The position numbers and the translations under genes are program-made. The notes below the pieces were generated by a model, which saw only the letters and a list, made by a program, of their open reading frames with translations, was not told where the DNA came from and searched no databases. Below, piece by piece: positions 5,905 to 6,163 of a stretch of 6,163 bases of DNA. The DNA comes from Planctomycetota bacterium (GTDB lineage: Bacteria; Planctomycetota; Planctomycetia; Pirellulales; Thermoguttaceae), in NCBI GenBank assembly GCA_021784975.1, contig JAJYGU010000413.1:1-6163 (forward strand), in the 5' to 3' direction. Position 1 is the stretch's first letter. Each line of letters opens with the position of its first letter.

Positions 5905-6162
5905 CTACGACGTTCTCAGGCGGACCATCGCGCAGCCGCGGTGCACCGGCACGTCGAGGTGGATTTCGTTGCCGGTTGGCGATGCCTTGACCGGAACCCA
6001 CCCGGCCCCGCCGGGATGGATCACTTCGCAGAGGGTCTTACCGCTTACGTCGTTGAGCCCGCGTAGCGTCAGCCGCACTGTCGCGACCTTGCCGGCAAAG
6101 GTGACTGGGATGGCATAGCCTCCGAAGACCTCGAACAGGTTTACCTTGGCGGCGTTGCCAGC
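5905..6162 (-). CDS. C-terminal part of an unidentified protein, cut by window end
   Basis: On the minus strand an open frame runs from the window's right edge (first whole codon 6160-6162) to a TAG at 5905-5907, giving 85 residues. The translation reads as natural protein: it contains NLFEVFGGYAIPVTFAGK, then VRLTLRGLNDVSGKTL, IHPGGAGWVPVK, NEIHLDVPV and a final HRGCAMVRLRTS. Alternating hydrophobic strands with Gly/Asn/Pro turns suggest a beta-sandwich C-terminal domain, as found at the end of many secreted glycoside hydrolases and large planctomycete proteins. I do not recognise the family. Both plus-strand frames open here give arginine- and proline-rich translations without domain character, so the minus strand is preferred. 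The gene converges with the oxidoreductase, with 13 bases between the stops and no visible terminator. Confidence 0.65.
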   Translation of the reverse strand, partial: AGNAAKVNLFEVFGGYAIPVTFAGKVATVRLTLRGLNDVSGKTLCEVIHPGGAGWVPVKASPTGNEIHLDVPVHRGCAMVRLRTS

Positions 6163-6163
6163 C

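Noticed and set aside
5827..6118. Two plus-strand open frames after the oxidoreductase
   Set aside because: Their translations are Pro/Arg-rich without domain character, they overlap the end of the oxidoreductase, and the opposite strand gives a much more natural protein end.

Overview
This window is GC-rich, densely coding bacterial DNA. The gene content suggests a planctomycete (Pirellulales-like): a twin-arginine-exported Gfo/Idh/MocA oxidoreductase, a DUF4254 protein, small free-standing BON-domain proteins, a GlmM-like mutase with an archaeal-style GEGNGG loop, and few strong Shine-Dalgarno sites. The phylum is inferred from protein character and gene content, not from a marker-gene comparison.

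Layout from left to right. Positions 1-297 hold the C-terminal half of an adenylylsulfate (APS) kinase, cut by the window edge. After a 200-base gap with a candidate promoter come two small paralogous BON-domain genes (499-735 and 888-1175). The 152-base spacer between them contains a strong Shine-Dalgarno sequence, a possible eight-codon leader ORF and a perfect 9-bp inverted repeat directly before the second gene's ribosome binding site. A phosphohexomutase of the phosphoglucosamine mutase type (1247-2584) and a DUF4254 protein (2623-3225) follow in the same direction. A gap of about 400 bases (3226-3629) contains a symmetric palindromic repeat built from six heptamers at exact 10-base steps, and a candidate promoter. 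Next is the conserved rplM-rpsI pair (ribosomal proteins L13 and S9), 6 bases apart. A Tat-signal Gfo/Idh/MocA oxidoreductase (4500-5891) starts 18 bases after rpsI. The right edge holds the C-terminal 85 residues of an unidentified protein on the minus strand (5905-6162), convergent with the oxidoreductase.

How the genes relate. rplM-rpsI is a true functional unit of the ribosome. The GlmM-like mutase supplies amino-sugar phosphate for cell-envelope polymers. DUF4254 proteins are often found near surface-glycan genes, so a shared envelope theme for that pair is plausible but inferred. The APS kinase, the BON genes and the oxidoreductase have no evident link to each other. All complete genes lie on the plus strand.

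I found no defence system, mobile element, CRISPR array, tRNA or rRNA, and nothing that amounts to a new multi-gene system. The two most interesting non-coding signals are the 10-base-phased palindrome at 3330-3398 and the leader-ORF/hairpin arrangement at 815-879.
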